Position numbers and translations under genes: made by a program. A DNA stretch of 64,000 nt from Pontibacter pudoricolor. Lineage in GTDB: Bacteria > Bacteroidota > Bacteroidia > Cytophagales > Hymenobacteraceae. The notes beneath the pieces are model-generated. The model did not search any database. It worked only from the letters and a program-made list of their open reading frames with translations, and was not told the DNA's origin. Location: positions 682,001 through 746,000 of the forward strand of contig NZ_CP048106.1 in the NCBI RefSeq assembly GCF_010092985.1, given 5' to 3'. Below, in pieces: positions 16,583-27,315 of the stretch (within the stretch, counting starts at the first letter, position 1; the number at the start of each line of letters is the position of its first letter).

Positions 16583-19500
16583 ATGATGAAACTTTTACTC
16601 AGGTTAACTCTTCAAGAGCTAGCCAGCCAACAAAAGCTCCTCTCACTGAGAAGAAAAAGAGGGTTGTTCCTGCTCTCTACCTGTCTTCTGCAGGTACCCG
16701 GTAATGCATTCGGACAGGCTTTGACCTTGAACTCGAGCCAAGGTATAGTATGGGAAAAAGTTGCCCAGAAGCCACCGGTAAAAACAATAAGCCTGGACAT
16801 GGGAAAAGTAACCATCCAGCAGGCTTTTAATAAAATCCGCAGCGACTATGATGTGAACTTCTTCTACAGTGATGATGAACTAAATGTAGAGCGGAAGGTG
16901 AATGCAAAAATATTAAATAAGAATCTACTACAGGCAATTTCTATTCTGGTTGGCCCTAACTATAGAGTAGAGGTAAGTGATGACAATATGGTTGTGATCA
17001 CCCCTCTTAAGCGTTCAAGGGATGTAACATCTGCACAAGATCAGGTTAAGATAAAAGGAACTATAACAGATGAGGTCGGACAACCTTTGCCCGGTGTTAG
17101 CATCATGGTACAAGGCAGTACTAATGGCGTGATCTCAGATACTTATGGAAACTACTCGCTTGATGTTTTGCCTGGTGATGTTCTAGTGTTCAGGTTTATA
17201 GGCTTTGAAACAGTAGAAATGCCTGTTAGCGGAAGAACAGAGCTCAACCTGCAAATGAAGCCAAGTGTCACACAGCTTTCGCAGGTAGTGGTGACGGGTA
17301 TATATGAGCGAAAGGCTGAAAGTTACACGGGCTCTGCTGTAACTATAACACAGGAAGAACTAAAAAAGGTAGGAAATGATAACCTGTTTCAATCTATCCG
17401 TAACATTGATCCTTCTATAGTAATCATGGATAATCTTTCGGCAGGTTCTAACCCTAACGCCCTGCCAGAGATGCAACTAAGAGGTACTTCAACTTTTCCG
17501 GTTGCTGAAAAAGGTTCAGGTTCCGGCCTTAAAGGGAACTATCTGAAGAATCCTAACCAGCCTTTATTCATCCTGAATGGTTTTGAAGCTACTGCAGAAC
17601 AGGTATTAGACCTGGATATAAACAGGGTTGAAAGTGTGACACTGCTGAAGGATGCAGCTTCTAAGGCTATCTATGGGGCCAAAGCTGCCAATGGTGTAGT
17701 TGTTATCGAAACAAAGCGACTTTCGGGTTCAAACACAGTTGTTACTTATAACGGTAGCCTGGATGTGGAAATGCCGGATTTGACCAGCTATAACCTTACC
17801 AATGCCCTGGAGAAGTTGGAAGCTGAAAGGATAGACGGGATGTACACTCCGAATTCGAATGACCCGGAAGAGTACATACGGTTGCAGCAATTATACAATG
17901 CACGTAAAAAACTTGCTCTTGAAGGACTGGATACCTATTGGATGGCTAAGCCGTTGCAAACGGGTTTTGGGCAGCGCCATAGTGCATCGGTAGAGTTGGG
18001 TGGTCAGGACCTGAGAATGCTGGCAAATGTTGCTTACAGAGATATAGTAGGTGTAATGAAAGGTTCTTCTAGGCAAAACATATCTGGAAGCCTTACTACT
18101 TCCTATCGCCTTAAGAACCTAGCGTTTAGGAACATCATGAGTGCTAACAAAAATAACGCACAGGAGTCTCCGTACGGAACATTTGATGAATATGCTAAAA
18201 TGAATCCCTACTGGAGAGCGGAAGCAGCTGATGGAAGTATCCCTTATTATGCAGAAATAGGTCCTAATGGGGAGCGCTACACAAACCCGCTTTTTAACTC
18301 AACGCTGGATTCCAAAATTGCTTCCAGCTATTTCAATTTCACAGACAACTTCTACCTGGAGTGGAGCATTCTGCCGGAGTTACGTGCTGTTGCCCGTGTG
18401 GGTATAGATGTTAAAAACAACGACGCAGACGAATTCTACCCTTCAGCTCATACGAGTTTTGAAGGATTTGTTGGAGAGGATATGGGTAAGCGTAAAGGTT
18501 CCTACCAGCTTAACAATGGCGAAAGCAGTTATTTGTCCGGAGACCTTAACATCAATTACTCTAAGGAAGTAAACAAGCATTTTTACTTTGCGAACCTAGG
18601 CTTTAACATAAGCGAAAACAAATTCAATGAAGTCGTTCATCGGGTTGAGGGCTTCCCGAGCAGCCGCATGGATGATGTGATATTTGGTCGTGCTTATGCA
18701 CTTGAATCCAGACCTACAGGTATTAATGGCATTTCCCGCGACATCGGATTTCTGGCAGTAGGGTCATATACTTATGATAATAGATTCCTTTCTGACCTTA
18801 CACTAAGAACAAGTGCTTCATCCCAGTTTGGCACCGACAAGCGTTGGGCTAAATTCTGGAGCTTTGGCTTAGGTTGGAACCTGCACAACGAGCACTTCAT
18901 TGGTAGCAACGTATTCGATTTACTGAAAGTACGCGGCTCCCTGGGCTCAACTGGTCAACAAAACTTCAATACCAATGCATCCATTGCTACCTATAATTAT
19001 TACCTAGAGTCTCTTTATCAAGGTTTTACAGGTTCGTACTTAGAGAACATGGCCAACTCCGGGCTGCAGTGGGAAACTAAGTTTGACTATAATGTCGGTG
19101 TAGATGCCAGAATTAAGAACTTATCAGCAAGGCTGGACTACTATGAGAACTATACGGAGAACCTGATCACGGATATGACCATTGCTAATTCTTCAGGTTT
19201 TAGTACGGTAAAGGATAACATTGGTAGGGTAAAAAATGCTGGGTATGACCTGAATGCCTCTTACCTGGTGTGGAGTCACGACAGAAACTTCTTTTCCCTG
19301 AACTTTGGCTTAGTAACCAACAAGAATGAGATTGTAGAGTTGTCTAACGCCATGAAGAGCTACAATGAGGCGATGGACGTTCAGGCTGCTGAAAGAGGGA
19401 ATAACAAACCTATTCACAAGTATCAGGACGGAATGTCTATGGATGCGATCTGGGCAGTTAGATCACTTGGAATTGACCCATCTACAGGAAATGAGGTTTA

Positions 19501-20059
19501 TCTTGATCGCTTTGGAAATACAACCTTTAATTGGGATGCCAAGGATATGATGGTTGTAGGAAATAGCAATCCTAAATACCGTGGTAATTTTGGGCTTAGT
19601 GCAGAACATAGTGGAATAGGTCTTAATGTAACTTTCCGTTACTTAGGTGGCGGACAGATGTATAACCAGACGCTTGTAGATAAAGTGGAAAATGTTGACA
19701 TGAACTATAATGTTGACAAAAGAGTGCTTACAGGCAGATGGTTATATCCTGGGCAGAATGCACTTTACAAGCGCCTTGGCGACTATACAGTAGATACCGG
19801 AGAAGGTTATGTCGTTAGTCATGCTGAAAAGACCCGTGCTACTTCGCGTTTTGTGCAGGACAGAAATGAACTGGACATTGCGGCGGTAAACTTGTACTAT
19901 GATTTCAATACTGATATGTTAAAACGTCTGGGCATGGAAAGGCTGAAGCTTAGCCTGAACATGAACGAAGTAGCCAATATTTCTACCATCAGGATTGAGC
20001 GAGGTACAAGCTATCCTTTTGCCAGAACACTTTCTTTCTCTGCTTTAGCCACCTTTTAA
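16583..20059 (+). CDS. SusC/RagA TonB-dependent transporter with STN domain
   Basis: 1158 residues. A signal sequence near residues 30-50 is followed by a secretin/TonB short N-terminal (STN) domain at ~70-145 (KVTIQQAFNKIRSDYDVNFF). Next come a carboxypeptidase-like regulatory domain (~155-235; GTITDEVGQPLPGVSIMVQG), a plug domain (~240-380; LRGTSTFPVA, LKDAASKAIYGAKAANGVV) and a long beta barrel ending in F (FSALATF). It imports a substrate captured with the SusD partner, driven by TonB. The STN domain marks it as a signalling transporter, fitting the sigma/FecR pair upstream. The long N-terminus before the signal region is common in this subgroup. Confidence 0.95.
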   Translation: MMKLLLRLTLQELASQQKLLSLRRKRGLFLLSTCLLQVPGNAFGQALTLNSSQGIVWEKVAQKPPVKTISLDMGKVTIQQAFNKIRSDYDVNFFYSDDELNVERKVNAKILNKNLLQAISILVGPNYRVEVSDDNMVVITPLKRSRDVTSAQDQVKIKGTITDEVGQPLPGVSIMVQGSTNGVISDTYGNYSLDVLPGDVLVFRFIGFETVEMPVSGRTELNLQMKPSVTQLSQVVVTGIYERKAESYTGSAVTITQEELKKVGNDNLFQSIRNIDPSIVIMDNLSAGSNPNALPEMQLRGTSTFPVAEKGSGSGLKGNYLKNPNQPLFILNGFEATAEQVLDLDINRVESVTLLKDAASKAIYGAKAANGVVVIETKRLSGSNTVVTYNGSLDVEMPDLTSYNLTNALEKLEAERIDGMYTPNSNDPEEYIRLQQLYNARKKLALEGLDTYWMAKPLQTGFGQRHSASVELGGQDLRMLANVAYRDIVGVMKGSSRQNISGSLTTSYRLKNLAFRNIMSANKNNAQESPYGTFDEYAKMNPYWRAEAADGSIPYYAEIGPNGERYTNPLFNSTLDSKIASSYFNFTDNFYLEWSILPELRAVARVGIDVKNNDADEFYPSAHTSFEGFVGEDMGKRKGSYQLNNGESSYLSGDLNINYSKEVNKHFYFANLGFNISENKFNEVVHRVEGFPSSRMDDVIFGRAYALESRPTGINGISRDIGFLAVGSYTYDNRFLSDLTLRTSASSQFGTDKRWAKFWSFGLGWNLHNEHFIGSNVFDLLKVRGSLGSTGQQNFNTNASIATYNYYLESLYQGFTGSYLENMANSGLQWETKFDYNVGVDARIKNLSARLDYYENYTENLITDMTIANSSGFSTVKDNIGRVKNAGYDLNASYLVWSHDRNFFSLNFGLVTNKNEIVELSNAMKSYNEAMDVQAAERGNNKPIHKYQDGMSMDAIWAVRSLGIDPSTGNEVYLDRFGNTTFNWDAKDMMVVGNSNPKYRGNFGLSAEHSGIGLNVTFRYLGGGQMYNQTLVDKVENVDMNYNVDKRVLTGRWLYPGQNALYKRLGDYTVDTGEGYVVSHAEKTRATSRFVQDRNELDIAAVNLYYDFNTDMLKRLGMERLKLSLNMNEVANISTIRIERGTSYPFARTLSFSALATF

Positions 20060-20070
20060 TTAGAACGAAC

Positions 20071-21546
20071 ATGTTAACAAAAATAAAGAAGACCGTAGCC
20101 GGAATTTGCCTTTTGTTTGCTGCTACTTCCTGTGAAGAGTGGCTCGATGTAACTCCAAGCACTCAAATACGAGCAGAGGAGCAGTTTAAATCTGAGGATG
20201 GTTTTAAAGATGCATTGATGGGAGTTTACATAGGTATGGCAACACCAGAGCTATATGCCAAGGATATGACCTGGAACCTTGTAGATCTGTTAAGTCAGCA
20301 GTATGCAACACTTCCTAACCTGGCATCTTATGTTGATGTACAGCAGTACAAGTACCGCGCAACAAAGGCTATACCTAAAGTTGATGGTTTATGGAACCGT
20401 TCCTATACAATCATAGCCAACATCAACAATGCACTTCACTACATAGAGAAGAACAAGGAAGTGCTTCATCCTATCAGCCATGACATCATTAAAGGAGAAC
20501 TGCTAGGCCTTAGAGCTTTCATCCATTTTGATTTAATGCGCCTGTATGGTTATGGCGATTTAGCAAGCCGATCTGACCTTGCCGGAAAGTTGGCGATCCC
20601 TTATGTGACGGAATACAAAAAGGAAGTAACACCGCAGTTAAACTATGCGCAAACTTTTGTATTGATGGAAAAAGACATCAATGCGGCTTTAGAATTGCTG
20701 AAGGCAGATCCGATCTATTTAAACGCAGAAAGACCTGCAGGATATTTTGATCAGGTGAATCGCGACGGGTTTTATAACCAGAGAGAACAGCGCATGAACT
20801 ATTATGCCGTAAAGGCGCTGCAGGCAAGAATGCTTTTATGGCAGGGTGGCGCCGAAAAGATGCAAGCTGCAAGGGTAGCCGCTGAAGAAGTGATCAATAG
20901 TTCGGTAGCCAGGCTGATTCAGTCTGAGAGCTATCCTGTAAGCTCTGATCCGGTGCTATATCCTGAAATTCTGTTCAGCCTTAATGTAACTGCATTTGAA
21001 AATATTGTAAACCGCTTTTTAGATGCAGAAAAGGCTACCAACTATGACGCGCTGTTTCTTACTACAGCTGCAGCGGCTGGGATTTATGAAACATCCAATG
21101 TAAATATTGGTGTGGCAGATATCCGGTATAACACGCTGTTAGCTGCACAGTCTAGAGGGCTTGTATCGATCAAACTGCTGCAGAATGGAAAAAGCCATCC
21201 TAACATTATGCCTTTGATAAAACTGCCCGAGATGTATTACATCGCAGCAGAGGATTACATCAGGGCTAATGACCTTAACATGGCCATAGCATATCTGAAC
21301 AAAGTCAGAAAAAGCCGCGGCATTATTGAAGAAATTTCGGAAGGTGCTGAGCCTGAAGTAGTGAAAGAAGAACTATACAAAGAGTACCGCAAAGAGTTTG
21401 TGAGTGAAGGGCAGTTGTTTTTCTACTACAAGAGACTAGGGCAGACGACCATTCCCGGACTTTCGGAAAGCACAGAAGTAGGCGATAAGATCTATGTGCT
21501 GCCCTATCCGGATAGTGAAATTGAGTTTGGTAACAGAGTCCAATAA
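20071..21546 (+). CDS. SusD/RagB-family surface lipoprotein
   Basis: 491 residues, 11 bases after the SusC gene. A signal peptide with lipobox (LFAATSCEEW) predicts an outer membrane lipoprotein. Family features are the N-terminal LDVTPSTQIRAEEQF and an internal helical TPR-like part (ELLGLRAFIHFDLMRLYGYG). A C-terminal RagB/SusD segment reads LPEMYYIAAEDYIRANDLNMA, in two blocks, then KEYRKEFVSEGQLFFYYKRL. It acts as the lid and substrate-binding partner of SusC. The other lipoproteins suggest a peptide or protein rather than a glycan substrate, because no glycoside hydrolase is present. Confidence 0.95.
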   Translation: MLTKIKKTVAGICLLFAATSCEEWLDVTPSTQIRAEEQFKSEDGFKDALMGVYIGMATPELYAKDMTWNLVDLLSQQYATLPNLASYVDVQQYKYRATKAIPKVDGLWNRSYTIIANINNALHYIEKNKEVLHPISHDIIKGELLGLRAFIHFDLMRLYGYGDLASRSDLAGKLAIPYVTEYKKEVTPQLNYAQTFVLMEKDINAALELLKADPIYLNAERPAGYFDQVNRDGFYNQREQRMNYYAVKALQARMLLWQGGAEKMQAARVAAEEVINSSVARLIQSESYPVSSDPVLYPEILFSLNVTAFENIVNRFLDAEKATNYDALFLTTAAAAGIYETSNVNIGVADIRYNTLLAAQSRGLVSIKLLQNGKSHPNIMPLIKLPEMYYIAAEDYIRANDLNMAIAYLNKVRKSRGIIEEISEGAEPEVVKEELYKEYRKEFVSEGQLFFYYKRLGQTTIPGLSESTEVGDKIYVLPYPDSEIEFGNRVQ

Positions 21547-21563
21547 CCTTAAACGTTAAGAAA

Positions 21564-22295
21564 GTGAAAAATCTTAAGCTAATTCCTTTTGCGGCCCTGG
21601 TGGTGACCCTGCTGTTTACCTCATGCGCCAAACAAGACATCATGCCTTATCAGGCTGACCCTGCGGTTAATTTTGTGTCTAAAACTGTAGAGTATTCTTT
21701 TCTGGGTAATCCTGAAGGTGAGTATGTACAGGAGATAGAGGTGCAGGTTATGGGCCAGGCAGCAGACCACGATCGCCGCTTCAACGTGGAAGTAATTCAG
21801 GACTCCCTTACAACTGCAACACCACAACAGTACGAAATTGTGGAAGGGCTTGTAAAGGCCGGTGAATTTAAAGGTAAACTATATGTGAGGCTGCTTAAAT
21901 CACCAGCTCTGGATAAAGACAAAGTATCCCTGCATCTGAGAATCACCAATTCCGATGATTTCCAGAAAGGCAACACAGAGTCAGTTGATTTTACCGTTGC
22001 CTGGACAAATAAAGTAATTGTACCGGCCTGGACCTACTATAGATATTTCTTTACAGCTAAAGCAAGTACAGCTGCATACAGAGCTATAGTGGAGTCTACA
22101 GGTGTGAAAACATTTACAGTGCGAGATTACATCGCCGTGGGACCTACAGGCGCACAGGCGCTGGGTACCCAGTTTGGCGACTATGTGAAGCAATGGAACA
22201 AGGACAACCCGGATAACCCGTTACGCCATGATGATGGGGTTTTGGCTGGAGAGTTGATCGTTCCTATATACTATACACATTCTAAATTCGACTAA
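21564..22295 (+). CDS. DUF4843-family lipoprotein
   Basis: 243 residues. Signal peptide with lipobox (LLFTSCAKQD). The following domain (DPAVNFVSKTVEYSFLG, EYVQEIEVQVMGQAADHDR, FNVEVIQDSLTTA) fits DUF4843 lipoproteins, which occur directly after SusC/SusD in a recurrent Bacteroidota gene set together with PKD-like lipoproteins. It is 17 bp after SusD and 2 bp before the PKD-like gene, so co-transcription is clear. Probably surface-exposed and part of the substrate-binding complex; no enzymatic motif is seen. Confidence 0.8.
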   Translation: MKNLKLIPFAALVVTLLFTSCAKQDIMPYQADPAVNFVSKTVEYSFLGNPEGEYVQEIEVQVMGQAADHDRRFNVEVIQDSLTTATPQQYEIVEGLVKAGEFKGKLYVRLLKSPALDKDKVSLHLRITNSDDFQKGNTESVDFTVAWTNKVIVPAWTYYRYFFTAKASTAAYRAIVESTGVKTFTVRDYIAVGPTGAQALGTQFGDYVKQWNKDNPDNPLRHDDGVLAGELIVPIYYTHSKFD

Positions 22296-22297
22296 GT

Positions 22298-23850
22298 ATG
22301 AAAAGAATAAATATACTTATTTGCTTCATCATCATTTCGCTGGGATGGATGATTACTTCCTGCCATGATGATTTAAGCACACTGGATGTAAAAGAAGTGC
22401 CAGGTGTTGAAATTGATACCACAGGTATGAAAGCTTTTTCAGTACACCAGTTTGATTATCTGGTGGTAGAGCCCAACCTGGTTAAGGCAAAAGGCCTTTC
22501 AGAGTCAAACCTTAGCTATGAGTGGCGCATTAACCTAATACCCGGCGATACGACATTTCATATTATAGGAGATCAGAAGAACCTGAACTACGAAGTTCGT
22601 TTCAAGCCTAATGTTTCAGGCAATTACCATTTGCTTTATTACACTATAACAGATAAATCAACTGGTTTGGAATATATCATGTCCTGGCCGGTAACTGTTA
22701 AAAATAATATTGGGGAAGGGCTTGTAATTGCTGAAACGAGTGACGGTATCAATACCGATATAAGCCACATCATGCATTCTTTGGTAACAACGGATTATAC
22801 AGGGGAAAGCGTGAAGCATAATGTTTATTCATCTATAAATAGTGGTACCATCAAAGGCTTGATTAAGCAGATGCGCTTCACAAAAATGTATGGTGTTGAT
22901 GTATTATTAGGAATAACAGATAACAGTATTACCCGAATAAATACGCTGGACTACACGTTGTCTGGCACAAACGGAGAGCTGTTCTACAGTAATTCTTCAG
23001 GCCAGCATCCACAGGCGCTCGGCGGAATAGTTCAGGGAGATATGTATGTGGCTGACGGAAAGTTAACAGGTACGTACCTGGGTGCTTCCAGAAAGTTTGG
23101 CCTGCCGTTCGACTTTACTTACAAAGTTCCGGATCATATAGCTTTTAACGGGTTTAACTATTATCCTCTGCCAATCAGGATTAACTTTTACGATGAAGCA
23201 AACCAGCATTTTGTTTACCTGCCAACTATAATGTCTTTTGGAGATAACAAGATGCATCCGGTACCGGCAGATACTGAAGGGGTGTTCGACCCTGCTACTG
23301 TGACGAATAAAGTCAACCTGGCTGCAGGCGTAAGCACAGGAGGAGACTTCCTGCATCTTCTTAAGGATAAATCATCTGGTGATATTGGGCTGTATGTGCT
23401 GGACGGAGGGCAGGACAACTATCCAAGTCCTATCCCCCGAAGGCGAAAGCATTGTATAGCTTATCCGAGGCTCCGGAAATTGACAAAGCAAAACATTTTG
23501 TCTTTTTAGACAACCAGCGGGTAATGTATTATGCCACAGATAGCAAAATATACGCTATGTTGTATAGCACCGAAACTCCTGTATTTGAACTGCGCTATTC
23601 GGTACCGGCAGGAGAGGAGATTACAACCTTACAGGTATATCGTCAGGCCGATTATCCATTCAGGTCTGAAGGGTGGGACCCTCCTTATAATGCGACGAAT
23701 AATAAACAGCTCATCATGTCTACCTATGGGACGGAAGGAAAGGTGTACATTCTGCCTATGATCAACGCTGGTGTAGGTAACATCGATGTGGCTAATATTA
23801 AGACCTTCAATGGGTTTGACCGAATCACTGCGATCACGACACAATTATAA
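22298..23850 (+). CDS. PKD-like family lipoprotein, frameshifted in a C5 run
   Basis: Two overlapping frames form one gene. The first (22298-23509) starts with a lipobox signal peptide (GWMITSCHDDL) and a PKD-like region (LSYEWRINLIPGD, NYHLLYYTITDKS, YIMSWPVTV). The second continues from about 23440 to 23850 (SLSEAPEIDKAKHFVFLD). The switch falls at five C bases, 23434-23438; one extra C would join the frames into about 517 residues, the usual length of the family. The clean repair and a like defect at 26599 favour sequencing error or slippage over decay. It ends the SusC/SusD operon. Confidence 0.8.
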
Positions 23851-23864
23851 TTTCTGGAAATATA

Positions 23865-23892
23865 GGCAGCGTATGCAAAAGCATGCGCTGCC
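23865..23892 (+). terminator. Hairpin after SusC/SusD operon
   Basis: GGCAGCGTATGC (23865-23876) pairs with GCATGCGCTGCC (23881-23892) around an AAAA loop. There is no long T tract, so it may act as a stabilising 3' end or factor-assisted terminator. Confidence 0.65.
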
Positions 23893-24030
23893 TTACCTGA
23901 ATAGAACATGAAAGGTTTTATACCAGTTTGTCTGGTTCCAGCCTATAACAACCGGTGTAGTATAAGCTGCACATGCTTGTAAACACTAGGGAGGTATCCC
24001 TAAAGCCATAGTTAAAAACTACTTTAATAC

Positions 24031-26298
24031 ATGAAGAAAATCATCAGAATAGCCCGGTTAGAGCTAAGTATACTGTTCTATTCACCAATAGCCTGGATTA
24101 TACTCATTATATTTCTTATTCAGTGTGGGGTAACCTTCATTGGTCTGATTGAGACCCGTGAGGCGAGTCAACAGCTGGGTAATCCATTAAAATCACTCAC
24201 ACAGGATGTTTTTGGCGGAGCGCAGGGGTTCTTCGCTGCTGTTCAGAATAAATTATACCTGTACATCCCGCTGCTAACAATGGGACTGATGAGCAGGGAA
24301 CTCAGCAGCGGTTCCATTAAGCTTTTATATTCTTCCCCATTAACTAATCTGCAGATCATACTGGGCAAGTTTCTGGCAATGATGGGCTATGGTTTCCTGT
24401 TGGTGCTAGTACTTCTGGGCATATTAGTGGCTGCTACATTTTCGATAGAAGCACTGGACTTCAGGTTTTTGCTTGGCGGTATTATTGGCTTATATTTATT
24501 GATATGTGCCTATTCAGCGATCGGGCTTTTCATGTCCAGCCTTACTTCCTACCAGGTCGTAGCGGCTATCAGCACGCTGGCTTTATTCGCCGCCTTAAGC
24601 TTTGTCGGCACTGTTGGGCAGAGCATTGATTTTGTCAGGGATATTACCTACTGGATTTCTCTTGATGGCAGGGCAGATAATTTTATCAATGGTCTGATCA
24701 GCAGTAAAGATGTAATCTACTTTCTTTTAGTGATTACCCTCTTCCTGATGCTAACTGTAATGAGGCTGAATAGTGGCCGAGACAGTAGTTCTTCTCTTTT
24801 TGTTGCTGGCCGATATACACTTTTAGTTATTACGGTTCTGGGTATTGGTTACATTAGTTCATTACCAACTTTAACAGGTTATTACGATACCACACGTTTT
24901 AAAGACAGAACCCTGACAGAGAGTAGTAAGGACCTGATCGATCAGCTTGACAAGCCGGTTACGATCACGAGTTATGTGAACGTAGTCAATGCCTTTTCCC
25001 ACTTAGGTTCTCCAAAATTCCGCATTTTTGATCTCAATAAGTTCGAGCAGTACACCCGCTTTATCCCCAATCTGGAAATGAAGTATGTGCCCTACTACGA
25101 TTCTACCTTCACCAGCCGGGATAACTTAGGAAAAACGCTCCCTGAAATGGCGCATCAGTATTCTTTAGCCTATGGGTTTGACTATGAACGGTTAATGACC
25201 CCTGCCGAAATTAGGAAACAAGTAAACCTGGTACCTGAACAGAACACATTTGTGCGCATGGTTGAATATAACGGTAAAAGCACTCCGCTCCGCATGTTCT
25301 TCGATATGTTAACTTATCCTGGTGAAGCAGAAATTTCAGCTGCCTTAAAACGCCTGCTGACGAAGGCTCCGGTGGTGGGTATTATGACGGGTAATGACGA
25401 ACGCAGTGTTCTAAGAACAGGAGACAAGGATTATAAAGATATCATGAATACCCTGTCTTCCAGGGGAGCATTGATCAATCAGGGCTTCGATGTAGTGAAC
25501 ATTAATATTGACGAGGTAAATGCTGCCCCGGACAGCTTAACCGTGCTGGTCATTGCAGACCCGATCGAAGCTTACTCTCCGGAACAGTTGCAGTTCATCA
25601 ACAGCTACATTGATAACGGTGGCAATATGTTAATTGCCGGAGAGCCAGGGAAACAGAGCATTCTTAATCCTGTCGTTGAAAAGCTTGGCGTTTCATTCAC
25701 GGAGGGTACCCTGCTCCAGGAATCAAAAGAACTTGAACTGGACCTGCTTCAGACCCACCTTACAAAAAACGCAACTGCATTCAGCAAGGCAATATCTGGT
25801 AAGGACATTATTACATTACCCGGGGCTGTCGGATTGAATTATGCTGAAAGCAATTCATTTAAGGTAACTCCTATCCTGATGACAGACAAACAGTTTACCT
25901 GGAACAAAACCGAAAAGTTTGATCTGGAAAATGATTCAGCAGCCTTCAGACCTGGTTTAGACCGGAAAGCAGCTATACCGGTAGCGCTGAGTTTAACCCG
26001 TGAAATTTCAGATAAAGCGCAGAAGATAATAGTAATAGGGGATGCGGACTTTATGAGTAATGGAGAGCTGGGAAGATATAATCTGAGAACCAAGAACTTT
26101 GAATTTATTGTAAACATGTTCAAATGGTTCAATGACGGTCAGTTCCCGATAGATACAACGCGCCCGGAATCCATCGACAATAAAATACTTGTAACACAAG
26201 CAGAGATCTCGTTCCTACAGATACTGCTTCTGGCCATCGTTCCAATCTCTTTAGGGGCTTTTGGAACAGTTACACTTATCAGAAGAAAAAGAAATTAA
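24031..26298 (+). CDS. Gldg-family ABC permease/auxiliary fusion, copy 1
   Basis: 755 residues. The N-terminal ~250 residues form an ABC-2 permease with six membrane segments (starting RLELSILFYSPIAWIILIIF), like GldF. The rest is a large extracytoplasmic GldG-like auxiliary domain (ABC_transp_aux) with TLPTLTGYYDTTRFKDRTLT and LVIADPIEAYSPEQLQFINS, closed by a final membrane helix (LLLAIVPISLGAFGTVTLI). A second copy follows the ATPase gene. No gliding genes are near, and this subgroup often sits beside SusC/SusD peptide loci, so export of a surface component or peptide is more likely than gliding (inference). Confidence 0.85.
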   Translation: MKKIIRIARLELSILFYSPIAWIILIIFLIQCGVTFIGLIETREASQQLGNPLKSLTQDVFGGAQGFFAAVQNKLYLYIPLLTMGLMSRELSSGSIKLLYSSPLTNLQIILGKFLAMMGYGFLLVLVLLGILVAATFSIEALDFRFLLGGIIGLYLLICAYSAIGLFMSSLTSYQVVAAISTLALFAALSFVGTVGQSIDFVRDITYWISLDGRADNFINGLISSKDVIYFLLVITLFLMLTVMRLNSGRDSSSSLFVAGRYTLLVITVLGIGYISSLPTLTGYYDTTRFKDRTLTESSKDLIDQLDKPVTITSYVNVVNAFSHLGSPKFRIFDLNKFEQYTRFIPNLEMKYVPYYDSTFTSRDNLGKTLPEMAHQYSLAYGFDYERLMTPAEIRKQVNLVPEQNTFVRMVEYNGKSTPLRMFFDMLTYPGEAEISAALKRLLTKAPVVGIMTGNDERSVLRTGDKDYKDIMNTLSSRGALINQGFDVVNINIDEVNAAPDSLTVLVIADPIEAYSPEQLQFINSYIDNGGNMLIAGEPGKQSILNPVVEKLGVSFTEGTLLQESKELELDLLQTHLTKNATAFSKAISGKDIITLPGAVGLNYAESNSFKVTPILMTDKQFTWNKTEKFDLENDSAAFRPGLDRKAAIPVALSLTREISDKAQKIIVIGDADFMSNGELGRYNLRTKNFEFIVNMFKWFNDGQFPIDTTRPESIDNKILVTQAEISFLQILLLAIVPISLGAFGTVTLIRRKRN

Positions 26299-26339
26299 AA
26301 TATCAAGAGAACCAACAGCACATCAAATCTAATACACAG

Positions 26340-27304
26340 ATGGAAGAAAGTATAGCAAAGATCCAGAACCTGTCGCATCGTTACAGCAGAGACTGGGCAG
26401 TTAAAAATATTAGTTTCGAAATTCAGAACAGGGGTATCCTGGGATTACTCGGTTCCAATGGGGCTGGTAAATCAACCACGATGAATATCCTTTGCGGCGT
26501 TATTAATCAGACGGAGGGTGATGTTTTTATAGATGGAATTAATGTGCGGGAAAACCCGGTGGAAGCCAAAAAATTAATCGGCTTTTTACCGCAGAAAGCC
26601 CCCTGCATTTAGAACTTACGGTAGATGAATACCTGACGCACTGTGCCCATATGCGCTCAATCCCATCAAATAAAATCAAAGATGCCTTAGAATTGGCAAA
26701 AGCAAAATGTGGTATCAGCCATTTCAGTAAGCGTGTTTTAAAGAACCTTTCCGGAGGTTATCAGCAGCGTGTTGGTTTAGCACAGGCAATTATCCATAAC
26801 CCGAAACTGGTTGTATTGGATGAACCAACAAACGGGCTTGATCCAAATCAAATACTGGAGGTCCGCAAACTGATCCGGGAAATTGCTGAAGACAGAGCTG
26901 TTATACTCTCTACCCACATCCTTTCAGAAGTACAAGCTACTTGTGATAAGATTGTTATGATTGAGCATGGTGAGATTGTGTTTGCTGATACACTTCATGC
27001 ATTCAACAATTATATTGAGCCAAACACCTTAATAATGGAAGTTGACAGCCCTCCGTCAGAAGATGAACTCTATGCTATTGAAGGAATTACAGATGTATAC
27101 TTTGTGACGAAGAATAGAATCAGGTTACAATTTAATGCTGGTCCTGAAATCACTAAAACTATTATTCAGGCTAGTATTACTAACGGGTGGCGCTTATCAG
27201 AGATATTCCTTGAGAAAAGCTCACTGGATGGAGTGTTTGCTCAATTGTCTAAAAAGAAGCATGCAGGAAATAAAGCACCTGAACTTGTGCCTGTAAACTT
27301 TTAA
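26340..27304 (+). CDS. ABC transporter ATP-binding protein, frameshifted in a C5 run
   Basis: The first frame (26340-26612) holds the Walker A motif GSNGAGKSTT and ends IGFLPQKAP. The second frame (from ~26604 to 27304) continues with LHLELTVDEYLTHC, the signature LSGGYQQRVGLAQA, Walker B LVVLDEPTNGLDP and the H-loop ILSTHILSE. The break is at five C bases, 26599-26603; adding one C restores a single protein of about 321 residues. It powers the permeases on either side. As read it would be non-functional, because Walker A and the signature are on separate products. Confidence 0.85.
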
Positions 27305-27315
27305 ATAGAATCCTG

